Shown here piece by piece: positions 24,701 through 32,534 of a DNA stretch of 64,000 nucleotides. A program made the translations under genes and the position numbers. Below the pieces are notes generated by a model, which was not told where the DNA came from, searched no databases, and worked only from the letters and a program-made list of their open reading frames with translations. Origin of the DNA: an uncultured Treponema sp. (GTDB lineage Bacteria; Spirochaetota; Spirochaetia; Treponematales; Treponemataceae). How positions within the stretch are numbered: position 1 is the stretch's first letter; each line of letters starts with the position of its first letter. The stretch is from positions 345,413 to 409,412 of the forward strand of contig CASGBA010000002.1 in NCBI GenBank assembly GCA_949299755.1, given 5' to 3'.

Positions 24701-26529
24701 GCCATGGCTTCCAGAAGGGAAACGGCGCCCGCGCGCTGCCTGTCGTCCAGCCTGGGCATGTACTTTTTGAGATCCGCCGCAACCCTTGCCCGCGTCTTCG
24801 CGTCGGCAACGGATTCCACGGACGTGTAGTAATTCAGCCCCTGCCCGGAAGGGCTTGCCTTTTCAAGCCGTGCCTTGATGTCCCGTGCTGTCTTCCCCTT
24901 CGGGTTCCAGACAATATCGTATCCGGCAAACTCTTCCGCAAAGGAATCATAGAATTCTTCCCGCAGCGCTTCCCGGCTTGCGGTCATCTTGAAATCCGTG
25001 ATTTCAACCCGGTTCCCGGATCCGTCAAGCCTGTAATTGATATAGCCGTAGAGGTTATCCGATTCCTTTTCCGGGTTGCCCGTCCGGAAGCTCCCGCCGT
25101 CCTCCGTAACGTCGTTCTGCGTGAAAAGCCTTCCGTCTTCCCGGTATTCATCCCCGGCGGCCGTTATGTCCCCTGTCTCCGCGTCGGTGGTGTTGCCCTC
25201 CATCCCTTCGGAAGCACCGGTAACTTCGCCCAAATCCTGCGCTTCCCGCGTGTTCCTTTCTTCCCGCTGGCGCCGGTAGCTTTCCCATACGTTCCGGATA
25301 ACGTCTTCCTTTTTCCGCCCTTCGTAGGCGGAGAAAACCGGACTGTCCTCTACGGACTTCCTGAACGCTTCTTCGGAATCCGTCTCAACGGCTGTCTGCC
25401 GTACCGCCCTGTAGTCCGCAATGCTGACTGCGGTGTTTACGGCCATCGGTACGCCGGAAAGCACAAGGCTTCCGAGGACGCCGCCACGGAAAGCCTCCGA
25501 AACGCTCCGGATGATTTCATCCGCCTCCGGCTTTTCAAAATCGTACCCTTCAATTTCCGCCGTTATGGAAGAAGTGGCGATTGAAACAAGCTCCTGCACG
25601 GCTTCTTCCAGCCCTTCCGTCCCGACTTCAAGGGCATACCTTCCGGCAATATGTCCGGCAAGGCGCACACCGCCGCCAAGGGCAAAGCGCTTCGCAGCCC
25701 CCTGTGCAATGTTCTTTACGGCGTTCCGTCTCAAGGCCTTACCCGCAGCCTTTAGCCCTGCGCCTGCAAAACCGGCAACGTCGCCCAGGGACGTTTCAAC
25801 CAACCCCTGCAGCGCGCCGGAAATGGCCGCCGCCTTGGAAGCGGCTTCCGGGGAAGCTCCTTCTTCGCGGAGTTTAAGGTACTCCTGTCCCGCCATCTGT
25901 GCGGAAGAACACATAAAGGACGCAAACGAACCCAGCGCAGGGTTTAAAAGCCCTACCGCAATGCCTGTCCCGGCTGAACGGAGCGTAAAAGGTGCACTCA
26001 TAAGCCCGTTTTTAAAGGCTTCTGTAAGAAGCCCGCGCGGGACTGTGTCCTCTAATTCCGCAAGCTCCGCATTGATTGCTTCCAGTTCCGCCGTGTAAAC
26101 CTTGAGCGCCTCTTCATCCCCGGCGGCTTCCGCGTTCATGATTTCCATGCCAAGGTCGCCCTGCCGCAGGGAAAGGTTGCCCGTGCGCCAGGCGTCACAA
26201 ACGGCTTCAAAGTTCCCCTTTGCGTCCCGGCTTCCGCCTCCGAAATACGCCCGGTTTAACTCGTCCTGCCTTGCGTATGCCTCTTCAAACGACATGTCCG
26301 GAATCATTTCCGCATAGCGGAGCGCCGTGCCGATACGGTACGCCGTGTCTTCCGGGTTGGATGAACCTGCAATCACCCTGTCAAACCCGGCGGCAACTTC
26401 CGGCGGGATCTCAATGCGGTAGCGGTCGAATACTTCCTTCTGCTCCTGCCGCCTTTCCACCGCCTGCTCGTCCAGCGGACGGAGCCACTTGTCCTTAAGA
26501 CCTTCCTGTACGCCTGCCGTTTTTTCCAT
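15796..26529 (-). CDS. giant polyvalent virion protein (3577 aa) with toxin-like and peptidase-like domains
   Basis: One open frame of 10.7 kb. Residues 1-400 are internal-virion-like with hydrophobic Gly/Ala stretches. A metallopeptidase-like domain has HELAH (about 676-680). Two further zinc-binding modules carry HEMQH (about 1063-1067) and HEIQH (about 1569-1573). ADP-ribosyltransferase-like domains of the polyvalent type start near FKAWFGDWEGD (about 1200) and KAYHGSPYGFDSF (about 1720). A CdiA-CT/BECR nuclease-like domain lies near 2010-2190 (KQRSFKGKEHEIDDALFFAA). Long coiled coils follow (2250-2900). The last 600 residues resemble a large polyvalent-protein-associated domain with a membrane-like helix (VIAAYTVAGILVGAVAEGL). 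Six LFQ motifs mark domain borders (about 905, 1160, 1356, 1718, 2000, 2230). It is probably carried in the capsid and injected with the DNA. Confidence 0.85.
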   Translation of the reverse strand: MEKTAGVQEGLKDKWLRPLDEQAVERRQEQKEVFDRYRIEIPPEVAAGFDRVIAGSSNPEDTAYRIGTALRYAEMIPDMSFEEAYARQDELNRAYFGGGSRDAKGNFEAVCDAWRTGNLSLRQGDLGMEIMNAEAAGDEEALKVYTAELEAINAELAELEDTVPRGLLTEAFKNGLMSAPFTLRSAGTGIAVGLLNPALGSFASFMCSSAQMAGQEYLKLREEGASPEAASKAAAISGALQGLVETSLGDVAGFAGAGLKAAGKALRRNAVKNIAQGAAKRFALGGGVRLAGHIAGRYALEVGTEGLEEAVQELVSIATSSITAEIEGYDFEKPEADEIIRSVSEAFRGGVLGSLVLSGVPMAVNTAVSIADYRAVRQTAVETDSEEAFRKSVEDSPVFSAYEGRKKEDVIRNVWESYRRQREERNTREAQDLGEVTGASEGMEGNTTDAETGDITAAGDEYREDGRLFTQNDVTEDGGSFRTGNPEKESDNLYGYINYRLDGSGNRVEITDFKMTASREALREEFYDSFAEEFAGYDIVWNPKGKTARDIKARLEKASPSGQGLNYYTSVESVADAKTRARVAADLKKYMPRLDDRQRAGAVSLLEAMAAGQGKNISTYVHDSFGASIFGRTEEAESLAQAQGDTFRGKAGATSWREFGDQVKAVIYAGEKADFSTWAHELAHVYQRQLEGEMKAQAESAFNVKDGDWTGSTYTFSDGRSMSSAEAFAYGFQDWLETGKAPNEQLKGLFERFAEFLARCYNALKNHFQLSDDVRQTYEKILAGDGSLMAKAEEAVRRQNMEQRARERTEAVREAETSRRTEEAKAAETAETTVQEAQEEERAPAPEAEPAEDTRAEEARAAMPETPGAEALAETITSPDTTVAEKNGAVMEGAGTERAFEDMLFQLAGLKGVKQIARAEEKQKRLLNLKTAVMMEEKFRKQGLPDDVAVRRIKRDTNWERNASGQWVYETDDSAARIRNRAQLDGFLRKARAGHPQQTMLIGEVLDHPELFEMYPLLRDINVIFFNDKTPFRSGIGEHGIMLNTRYLTGADGETGIKGSLLHEMQHIVQSFEVSGNVEIDVNNIRSLWEGLQALVAGRNTPATDEVLGESLGEYIRDPEEVDARNVAMRLAYNADRRRNTPLPVSAQEYEERKGSRGILFQNTEEDEVRMEYAGSDSWMKAPNGKDTKLTEKQWLQVRTPSFKAWFGDWEGDPENASKAVDENGEPKVFYHNTNALFDIFDSGKNGSSTDAGWLGDGFYFYGDEQEGNGYGKNKMAVFLNVREWYFATEEENTRLAELDDREASIEFREQAEDEGCDGVYYNGDLRQEAVVFSPEQIKSATDNAGTFDPRNPSILFQIIGLSGASGLDLREDSADRAYLRQYNLTTAQEMEAAGKDAKAIRLATGWEKGADGKWKYEIPDGKLTGAQFRDEGGVLTAKLGELYDAPELYRAYPELRDVTVRFFEKDFSTRGFVWEGEIGLSGIFLQRGNPEELARAEARIKEIEESAEWKELMRKTFEDKEIPDGELRRAEDEFHASPMGQERERLYDVLAEKKGFYLKPEALPTLVHEIQHMIQDREGFAKGGNPEQFEHVPTRQKVLEALNEATEGKLLEGGPVETTPEAVFAALGKENSYGTPLIRYYGSGLDSLAQSYGYETVFDLVQGLPDFPESPEKLYRSLAGETEARTAAARLGLGAEARRGTLLAETADVPPEDQLILFQKAYHGSPYGFDSFSTDAIGSGEGHQAFGWGLYFTDNRGIAEGYAKKLAKPKVRYKGEDTETAKRRAQGTRTAEEREAGEKSAEEFTLGFIERLARNKALGLISDYKENIKKQIEFRENSLEGKGYPLNETEKRIYRKQIEALRNIDPEQIEILSVPRNLYTVDIPDGDYIKWDGPLTEGQKRKITEQARKEGVTDGRGNPFAYEEAGEWRLNTGASSSGEIFYRMELQGYFPDDKAKSLFLARAGIKGIDYPAGSLSAGAEGRNFVVFDATDVQVQSRILFQMEPVDDVQLREAISSVPHTEARRQYIRDIYESRKDSYETREFVSRDGKLKGRLEVYKQRSFKGKEHEIDDALFFAAKGITVTLLAEGEVEGESNVDALFNHETLAEFKRVKSGNAKNIAQNIKDAANKMNSEVITVFFDDRAEGVGYEDVLERLEAKRRKGDLKGSFDRLVFVKDGKASLLKQNAASPAFADTDRTNNIAQDGGPVNRESAEDTTFRESPEGSTRLLFQQTEKELLDDAASFDSWQDFMEFYESFSKPEDSIVPSGADEAWYRTAWELARKRKAERETGMTAEDRDALFIREMEDGGLEDFLTEADRVERAELWQPSTEEETAEIESLSELKDRVRTVMAHGSWLSNARRVADGKELTPSTRKRLMTLLKEGARDYRALYAELSGREDLAVGEGETVAAEIRKKYRLADPDGSLERRSPEERRRIAAELENRDVAERIRSGEMPMDGELQRYIDSLEKETRKAEKAYRKLEAETQEDWERISGWESRQLLKEHEKLLEAQEKSEGMSAEIRRKVERGIRITERERREADRLKASYETVFRKFEALRRSISVTEEVRGAIGRREDLLKLREEFRAKEREKRLLEEEKRIRTSLVKRAMRKVDFGTVDYSKGRIISAIQQLFEPNLTGGVNRWLGTEGAGLRETAMRWKTDAEWKEGQERILSRRRNGKAVIAVLNDKPYEKWTKGDREAVWRAFPRTDWVKELDLEGLAEGRMRIDFTERTEERVNPDGSRETRTELVPDPELEAEIREALGDGLYSMLAGRPFAEWTTAEMEQFAVRMNGLFSEGREELLAKNLLRRQRADRLRREIDRVLQDTGVVINPDDPEPVKERKRRKIARILGEDPSLKGTAAGAERKDRGRVNRLVNGYGAARLRSVTRILDGWKDGVNTRELYFRENEAYNSEMRSAMARKKKVAQVLEEQKISMRELFRKVEIPGLINGQSVSFTVDELLFFREAAKDERSRAAVAYGNIGSSEFFLDLKMRCAAMDENNPRRPGTKLFREVCDGALDKILEAADRLDIKFTKLAEAISGDYAEQYERMNRVSIEEWNRPVNRVDNYVPLVRLESNGDTNENRVREDLLGINGMGQSGVDRGMTKGRIDISPLHQKPVETGLYKTWADSVDRTEHFIAYSGYVRELNRVYRSRDAQLLRQRIEGRFGRNMLRYIDEYIDETANPGAVGTASDLDRIIRTLRGKTAPAYLSWKLSTILKQMVTSPPPFFQFVNPVQYMAALFDIIRSKGGLFGAVREKSVFMASRVMDPMNELVDEQLEKARSYPSWLVGRANKLGMKGLEMADWVCVAPGWLACYRKKLAELEQSKTARYGKIKAELEEANGGREYGDPGFMTADMIEAEAGRILEEDTERQAVDWADDCVRMCQPSARGADIAPLFKGRQSGSELAKAFLQFQTALNVIWNNIRYDIPFAVRNRNFMSALSVIAAYTVAGILVGAVAEGLPDDDEDKDALKQLVFFGTTQFTDAVPVIGSELTNLMRKGITGESGFFRNGTDLTPMAGKFIQAAQNISAGEWEKALSRAAEGAALFTGLPVSGAKELTYVLTGEPGISALWGRRE

Positions 26530-28647
26530 TTACATCCCCAACCATGCAAGGCGCTGCGCCCTGTCTGCCCGGTCCCATTCCTCCTGCGTGATACCCATTT
26601 CTTCCACTTCCGGAGGAACTGTTTCCGTTTTTTCTGCTTCCTCTGCCATTGCCCGGTACCTTGCGTTCTTTGTGGCTTCGGAAGCCTCTTTTGCTTCCTC
26701 GCTCTGCTCCCTTAACTTTTCCTTTGCGGACATCGGCATTCCCTGCCCGGCGGAATCATAGAAATCTTCCCCGTTCTTCGTGATGACAAAGTGCTCGGCC
26801 TTCCCGTCCCCGTCCTCAACGGCGCGGATTTCATACTTGTCCCCGTCCACGGTAAACACCGGCTCGTTCGTTATGTCCGTTTCCGTCCGCCTGAAGTCAA
26901 TGCCCACGTCCGCAGTGTCCACGCCAAGGACGTTCCCGACAACCTCCGCCATGTTCCTGGCGTTCTTCTCCGCCTGCTCCCTGGCTTCCTGGCTCGTCCA
27001 CACGACATTCCCCCTCGTGTCCGTAAACACAAGGTCATTCTGTGAAAGTGCCTGTGCCGCCTGTGCAATGCCCTTCTCGTCCGTGCCGAAATCCTTGTAC
27101 CCCAATAAGGTTTTCCGCCGGAAGCTCCCTTTAACCCCGGCAAGCGTGACGGCGTTGATTTTGTTCTCCAGCTCTTTCAGCGTTTCATCCGTGACGTTCC
27201 CGCCCGTGGAAGCCACAAGGTCAATGATGAAGGAAGAAAGGATTCTTGCCGCTTCCGGCGTGTAGTTTTCCCCGTTTTTGACGATGTCCTTCGTTGCCGC
27301 ATTGTATGCATTTTTTATGCTTTCATACCGCGGTTCATTTTCCAGCACTTCCCGCAGGACATCGTTGTCAAGAAGCTGCGATTCCGGGTGGCTTGACATG
27401 TTTTCGGCAAACCACCTTTCCTTTTCTTCCGGCGTCATGCCCGCAGTTTCCTTCCATTCCCCGCTCATGAATATTTCATACAACCTGTCTGTGTAGGCTT
27501 CCTTGGCGGAGTAAAAGTCAGTGAATGTGCCGTTCAGCACTTCCCGCAGAAGGTTTCCCGGCATTGTCTTTACCGCAGCATTGGTAAGGAAGCTTGAAAG
27601 GGATCCCCCTCCGGAACCGCTTCCCCCTGCCGCCCCCTTTCCCCGTGCCTTTTTCAGCTCGTCCCTGTACGCCGTCCACATGCGCACGTACTTGTTACGG
27701 TCGTCCTCTGACATCCTGTACCCGGAGAAGCCTTCCGTCCCCAGCATGGCAATCCCTTCCTCGCACATGGAAATCTGTTCCTCTATGCTCCGGTTGTCGA
27801 AAATCTGCCGGTTGTACTCGGAACAGAAGTTTGCATTCTGCGCCTGGAGGTCGGCAATCATGCCGTCGTACCTGTCCTCAAGCTTTGCAAGTACGCCCTG
27901 CCTTATCCCGTCCCTGTCTACGGCGTTTGATATGTCCGTATACTGCGCCTGCCCGGATTCCAGCGTTTCCCCGTTGGCGGAAGAAGAGTGCAGCATACGC
28001 ACGGAAAAAGCCGTCCCGTCCGCTTCAAGCGCACTGGCTACCGCGTCAAACCCCTTCCCTTCGGTTATGGCGTTCTTGACAGCATCTATTCCGGCTGTAT
28101 ACAGATAATCTGCATACGTATCCCCGGCTTCTTTCAGAAGGCTTTCTTCGTACACCTCCCTGGATATGAGCCCCTGTGCGTACTCCCTGTCAAAGCTTTC
28201 CGACGTCTTGTTTATCCGCGCCTGCCCGGTGTTGTTCTCCCGGACAAGGTTCCTTCCCCTCTCGTCTGTCAGAAGTATGTCTTCCCTCTTAAGGCCGGAA
28301 ACCATCCCTTCTATCCTCTGCATTCCGGAAAGGGCGTACCCGGTAATCATCCGGTCAATCTGCCGTGTCATGTATCCGTTCCGGCTTTGGTCCTTTAACT
28401 TCGTGGACTGGTCTGACATGAATTTCTCGAACTCGGCGGGAAGGTTCTGCCAGTCGTTGCGCTCGCCCAAGGATTTCATCTGCGTATTGAAATCGGATTC
28501 AAACTGAGCCCTTATGTAATAGAGGTCTGCGTCCGCCTTCTGCCGCAGGTCACGGTCAGCCATCCCGGCAAGCTGTCCCAGCGCCCGTATACCGGACTGT
28601 GCCGCGTCAACAAATGAAAGGCTTCTGTCAAGCTGTAAGTCCGCCAT
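26530..28647 (-). CDS. internal virion protein, large helical
   Basis: 705 residues; GGAGGGAGG precedes the ATG. Mostly helical, with a Gly/Ser-rich hinge near 350 (GKGAAGGSGSGGGSLSSFL) and charged C-terminal coiled coil. No enzyme motif is seen. Its stop is immediately followed by the start of the giant polyvalent protein, and it is preceded by the small internal protein at 28656-29486, the same order as gp14-gp15-gp16 core proteins of T7-like podoviruses. It probably forms part of the ejected DNA-translocation channel. Confidence 0.7.
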   Translation of the reverse strand: MADLQLDRSLSFVDAAQSGIRALGQLAGMADRDLRQKADADLYYIRAQFESDFNTQMKSLGERNDWQNLPAEFEKFMSDQSTKLKDQSRNGYMTRQIDRMITGYALSGMQRIEGMVSGLKREDILLTDERGRNLVRENNTGQARINKTSESFDREYAQGLISREVYEESLLKEAGDTYADYLYTAGIDAVKNAITEGKGFDAVASALEADGTAFSVRMLHSSSANGETLESGQAQYTDISNAVDRDGIRQGVLAKLEDRYDGMIADLQAQNANFCSEYNRQIFDNRSIEEQISMCEEGIAMLGTEGFSGYRMSEDDRNKYVRMWTAYRDELKKARGKGAAGGSGSGGGSLSSFLTNAAVKTMPGNLLREVLNGTFTDFYSAKEAYTDRLYEIFMSGEWKETAGMTPEEKERWFAENMSSHPESQLLDNDVLREVLENEPRYESIKNAYNAATKDIVKNGENYTPEAARILSSFIIDLVASTGGNVTDETLKELENKINAVTLAGVKGSFRRKTLLGYKDFGTDEKGIAQAAQALSQNDLVFTDTRGNVVWTSQEAREQAEKNARNMAEVVGNVLGVDTADVGIDFRRTETDITNEPVFTVDGDKYEIRAVEDGDGKAEHFVITKNGEDFYDSAGQGMPMSAKEKLREQSEEAKEASEATKNARYRAMAEEAEKTETVPPEVEEMGITQEEWDRADRAQRLAWLGM

Positions 28648-28655
28648 CCTCCCTC

Positions 28656-29486
28656 CTAGCCTACGTTCCCGAACAGGGCATATTTCCGCCCGGTACTACC
28701 CGTAGTGTCGTAGTCTTGACCAAGGTCAGCCTCAAACTGGGAAAGCGACAGCCCGGTGCTGTACCCCTGTACCGCCCCGCCGAACATACTGGACATGCCG
28801 GAGAAAAGGTTGTACCAAGGGTCATTCAGCGTGTCGATTTCGGACTGGTAGGCTTCAATCTGCGCATTGTAACCCGCTTCCCGGTTTGCCCTCTGCTTCT
28901 GGTAAAGGTTGTACTGGTCTCCGCCTACTGCAAAGCTGTCCCGCAGGTCGTTTGCCGCGTTCCGCCCAAGCTGCAGGTTGAAGCGGCTGGCTGCAAGGTC
29001 GTTGAGGATACCGGCCGCCTGTATGTCGCCCTGCTCCCGCGCCGCGTCCTGCTCAAGCTGGAGCTGGAACACATTCACCGCGCTTTCCAGATCCACGGCT
29101 TCTCCGGCTGAGCTCCCGGAGCGCACGCCGCTTGCGGCCATGGCGGAAAGCGCCTCCCCTTCCGCGCGGTCATTGCCTGCCGCCTGTAGGTTCCAGTTGA
29201 ATACGTCCTGTTCCTGCCCCAGCCGCAGAAGGTCAAGCGCATTGTTTACGCTTTCGGACGCAGTGTTTTCCCCCATGTCCGTCTGGGAATCCTGTATGTC
29301 CGAATTCTTGTTTGCTTCTTTCTCCGCAATGTCAAACTGCAGGTCCATCAGCTCAAGGTCACGTTTCTTCTGTTCCTCCGCCCGCCTTTTGGCTTCCTCT
29401 GCGGCCTTCTTCTTCCTGCTGTTGCCGAATATGCCCCCTAAAAGCCCCAGCGCGGCGGAAACGCCTGCAATTATCAACGGAACCAT
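28656..29486 (-). CDS. internal virion protein, gp14-like
   Basis: 276 residues. An N-terminal hydrophobic helix (MVPLIIAGVSAALGLLGGIF) is followed by a Lys/Arg/Glu-rich helix and a long helical body (AANDLRDSFAVGGDQYNLYQ) with a Gly/Ser-rich C-terminus. This matches small core proteins that insert in the outer membrane on ejection in T7-like podoviruses. It is placed directly after tail tube B. The assignment is by layout and order; sequence similarity is not obvious by eye. Confidence 0.7.
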   Translation of the reverse strand: MVPLIIAGVSAALGLLGGIFGNSRKKKAAEEAKRRAEEQKKRDLELMDLQFDIAEKEANKNSDIQDSQTDMGENTASESVNNALDLLRLGQEQDVFNWNLQAAGNDRAEGEALSAMAASGVRSGSSAGEAVDLESAVNVFQLQLEQDAAREQGDIQAAGILNDLAASRFNLQLGRNAANDLRDSFAVGGDQYNLYQKQRANREAGYNAQIEAYQSEIDTLNDPWYNLFSGMSSMFGGAVQGYSTGLSLSQFEADLGQDYDTTGSTGRKYALFGNVG

Positions 29487-29489
29487 TTT

Positions 29490-31760
29490 TCACCCCCCCT
29501 GCGAAAGTTCCGCATTGACGCAGAGCACACGGCAGCGCTCCGGCCTGCGGATATAAAACGAAAAATACACATCCCGCTCGGAAGAGCCGGGGAATATGAT
29601 TTTCTTTACCCCGGAGAAAGGCTCCTCCCCGGAGAAAAGCTCATCCGGCCTGTCGCCGCACCTGACAACCGGGAAAAAGGAATCCTCGAACCGGATAATA
29701 AGGTCCACAATCCTTTTCCTGGAATCCGGGACGGAGTTTACAACCGGCATGGAACGCACCATGCTTGTATACTCCCACCCGCAGTAAACCGTATCCCCTT
29801 CCTCCGCAAACCCTTCCGGATCCTCCCCGTGCCGCAGGGTCTTCCCCGTGGAAGCATTGTAGAAGACGGCCTCTTCATCCGGGAACACAAACCCTTCCCC
29901 GCTTCCCTCCGTTCCGTCTTCCGTATTCCGTGTATCCGGGATTTCCCCTCCGTCTTCATCCGGATCTCCCCCGGCGCCGTCCCCCGGTGTTTCTTCCGTA
30001 CCTCCGCCGGGAATATCCTCCCCGGACTTTTCCGGCACTTCCCATCCGTCAAGGTAAACTTCCCGGCTTTCGTCCATCACTTCGAGGAACCAGTCATCCC
30101 CGTACCGTACCGCCGCATACACAAGATCCACGCCGTCCGTACCCCTTGTCACGGCGCAGCTTTCGATTTTCCCCCTGCCGTGCGTAAGGCGCGCCCATGC
30201 CATAATCCCGTTTGTCTTGTCGTACAGAAGGACTGCCGCCGTACCGTCTTCGCGGGTAATGATTATCCGGCTGTACGGGTTGGACATATACACAAAGTCC
30301 ACCGCACGGCTTTCCCTCATCAGGTGGTCGGCAAGGACGGCAATGTCATTTGTCCGGAACCCGTCGGACTGTCCGCTGTAGTAGTATTCCCGTATACCCT
30401 TCCTGCCGTGGGAAAGGAATATGACTGCGGCGTCAACGGGTCTCCCCTGCACGCTGTCGGAGCCGAAACGCCCGTTTAGCTCCGCCGCAATGGAAAGCGC
30501 CGTAACGGAAGGCGGGATGAACCATACGGACGATTCCGTGCCAAGGACAAGGCTCCGGTTTGTGGCAAGCCAGCGGATTGCGTCGTTCTGGTCGCTAGCG
30601 ATTTCAAAGAAAAACGCGCAGTCGCTTGTCGTCAGGCATGTGTCCGCCGTGGTGGTCTCGTAGTCCTCGCTGCTCGGCGTGGTCGCCGTCTTCCACAGCT
30701 GCACGGACATAACCTGCGCCCGCTGGTCTTCCGTGATGACTGCGGCCTTGTCAATCTGGATTGTGGTGCTTGTCATGGTGATGACTTTGGCGCCCACCGG
30801 GATATACGTGCCCGTGACGTAATAATCCGTCTCGTCCTCTGATATAACCTGCGTAAGGTCCTGGGATACGTTGGTCAGAAGCGTCTTCCCGTCGGAAATG
30901 TCCCCCGTCTTGATGTCTGCGGAAAAAAGGTGTATGTCCGCGTCCCGCAGGACCTTGTTTGTCGTAATGTAGCGGTTATATGTCGAAAAGTCATTGTACT
31001 TTGTGCCGGACGAATCAGGCGCGCGGCTCGCCCATACCTTCTGCCTGTTCCGGTTTGTGGACGCAAGCCACAACCGGTTGTTAAAAAAGGCCACGCAACC
31101 CGGATACTTGTCGTCCGCCGCAAACATTTCCGTGTCCGTTTCAATGCCTTCCGGTTCCTTTGCCGCCTCCCATTCCTGTTTTTCCGCGTTGAACTGGTAA
31201 AGCGTCCCCTCGAAAAGGCAGAACTGTCCGTCAACGCCTGCGGCCGGAAGCTCCCCTTCCGGCTTGAGCACAAACCCGAAATCGTCATCAATGTGTATTT
31301 CCGGGTGGAAGTTGAATGCCATGTCGCCGTACTCGAATGTACCCGTGGCAAAATCCCACCTTACGGAAAACGGCGGGTGGTTGCGCTGTACGAAAATCAT
31401 CGTGTCATAATTCTGCGCGTACTGTATCTCGTTGATTTCCGCAATGGAATTGTATCCGGTTTCGATGACGACTTTTTCCCCGTCAATGTCAACCATCTGC
31501 ACGCCGTTCTTCCAGATATATATCCGTTCCGGAAGGAACTCGAATATAAAGGACGTATCCGCGTCAAGGATAAAGGGGATAAGCCTGCACTGCCCGGAAA
31601 GCCTGCCGGTTCGTGCAAACCCTGTCCTGCGCTTTATGCCGCCTGTAGGGATGACGACAAAGTTTTCCATCCGGGATACGCCGGAAAAATACTGTGCAAT
31701 GTCGCTGCGCCCGTTGAGGGAAGGCGAAAGCTCCCCGGCGGCAAAGCTGGTGATAATCAC
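29490..31760 (-). CDS. tail tubular protein B / phage stabilisation protein (nozzle)
   Basis: 756 residues from a GTG whose first bases overlap the previous stop. The N-terminus MIITSFAAGELSPSLNGRSD and NFVVIPTGGIKRRTGFARTG is the hallmark of podoviral nozzle/stabilisation proteins (T7 gp12-like). The body is beta-rich. A low-complexity acidic Gly/Pro/Glu segment near 570-640 (GGTEETPGDGAGGDPDEDGG) is an insertion of unknown use. It forms the tail tip below the adaptor protein. Confidence 0.85.
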   Translation of the reverse strand: MIITSFAAGELSPSLNGRSDIAQYFSGVSRMENFVVIPTGGIKRRTGFARTGRLSGQCRLIPFILDADTSFIFEFLPERIYIWKNGVQMVDIDGEKVVIETGYNSIAEINEIQYAQNYDTMIFVQRNHPPFSVRWDFATGTFEYGDMAFNFHPEIHIDDDFGFVLKPEGELPAAGVDGQFCLFEGTLYQFNAEKQEWEAAKEPEGIETDTEMFAADDKYPGCVAFFNNRLWLASTNRNRQKVWASRAPDSSGTKYNDFSTYNRYITTNKVLRDADIHLFSADIKTGDISDGKTLLTNVSQDLTQVISEDETDYYVTGTYIPVGAKVITMTSTTIQIDKAAVITEDQRAQVMSVQLWKTATTPSSEDYETTTADTCLTTSDCAFFFEIASDQNDAIRWLATNRSLVLGTESSVWFIPPSVTALSIAAELNGRFGSDSVQGRPVDAAVIFLSHGRKGIREYYYSGQSDGFRTNDIAVLADHLMRESRAVDFVYMSNPYSRIIITREDGTAAVLLYDKTNGIMAWARLTHGRGKIESCAVTRGTDGVDLVYAAVRYGDDWFLEVMDESREVYLDGWEVPEKSGEDIPGGGTEETPGDGAGGDPDEDGGEIPDTRNTEDGTEGSGEGFVFPDEEAVFYNASTGKTLRHGEDPEGFAEEGDTVYCGWEYTSMVRSMPVVNSVPDSRKRIVDLIIRFEDSFFPVVRCGDRPDELFSGEEPFSGVKKIIFPGSSERDVYFSFYIRRPERCRVLCVNAELSQGG

Positions 31761-32488
31761 AAGCCCTCCCCAAGTCCGATCTGCTCAGCCCACCACGGGT
31801 GCGGGCGTTCCTTTGCGCGGCTGTGCGCAACGGACGCCTTTACGGCCTTGTTTTCCGCAATCATGCTTTCCTGTATGAGCATGGAATAGAGCTGCTTGTC
31901 GCCCGTTATCTTGAGCGCAATCTTGGCGGCAAGGCGCGTTTCGATGTATTCAGACAATATTGCGTCCGGGCGGAACTCCCTGTATCCGGGATAATCATCC
32001 CCGGATATGCACCAGTATTCTGTGTCCGGGTCGAACACTTCCGCCGGAACAAAATCCCCCGTTTCCGGATCCTTTGTGTAGTACTCCTTTTCCGCAAAAC
32101 CTTCTTCGTCCGGGTATCCGCGGACATAGGGGGATGTCCTGCCGTCGGAAACATAGATAAGACATGCGTCAGGCTCGTCCGTGTAAAGCAGGCGCCCTTC
32201 CGTCATAAAGTCCTTCCGTCCGGGGATTTCAACCGGCTTGGCGCAATCTTCCGGCAGAAGGTAGACATACGCATACCGCGTCAGGTTTTCTTCTTCTGCT
32301 GCTTCCAGCCGTGCGCGCCTTGTCTGGCTCGTCCACTCCGTATTTGCCAACGTCTCGAGTATGGTCGGCAGGTAAAACGCCTTTATGAGCCGCCATACAG
32401 TGGATTCATTTTCGATGTCCGTATCGGACAAGGGTTCCTGTCCTGCCTTTGCAAGCGCCCTGTCCGTAATTCCCCGGTCTATGTTCAT
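31757..32488 (-). CDS. tail tubular protein A-like head-tail adaptor
   Basis: 243 residues from the ATG at 32488 (MNIDRGITDRALAKAGQEPL), the typical start of gp11-like adaptors; helices with FYLPTILETLANTEWTSQTR follow, then a beta domain and C-terminal helices. An in-frame start 37 codons upstream is rejected because it runs through a terminator hairpin. Its stop overlaps the start of tail tube B. It joins the portal to the nozzle. It is the first gene after a terminator, so its level may be set by read-through from the head genes. Confidence 0.8.
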   Translation of the reverse strand: MNIDRGITDRALAKAGQEPLSDTDIENESTVWRLIKAFYLPTILETLANTEWTSQTRRARLEAAEEENLTRYAYVYLLPEDCAKPVEIPGRKDFMTEGRLLYTDEPDACLIYVSDGRTSPYVRGYPDEEGFAEKEYYTKDPETGDFVPAEVFDPDTEYWCISGDDYPGYREFRPDAILSEYIETRLAAKIALKITGDKQLYSMLIQESMIAENKAVKASVAHSRAKERPHPWWAEQIGLGEGL

Positions 32489-32496
32489 ACAAGTAC

Positions 32497-32527
32497 AAAA
32501 AGCCTTCCCCTTTTTACGGGGGAAGGC
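32497..32527 (-). terminator. rho-independent terminator between head and tail genes
   Basis: On the minus strand GCCTTCCCC (32519-32527) and GGGGAAGGC (32502-32510) form a nine-pair stem with an eight-base loop, followed by TTTTT. It lies between the AEKE-repeat protein and the tail adaptor, which suggests that head proteins are made in excess over tail proteins through partial termination. Confidence 0.8.
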
Positions 32528-32534
32528 GGTCATG

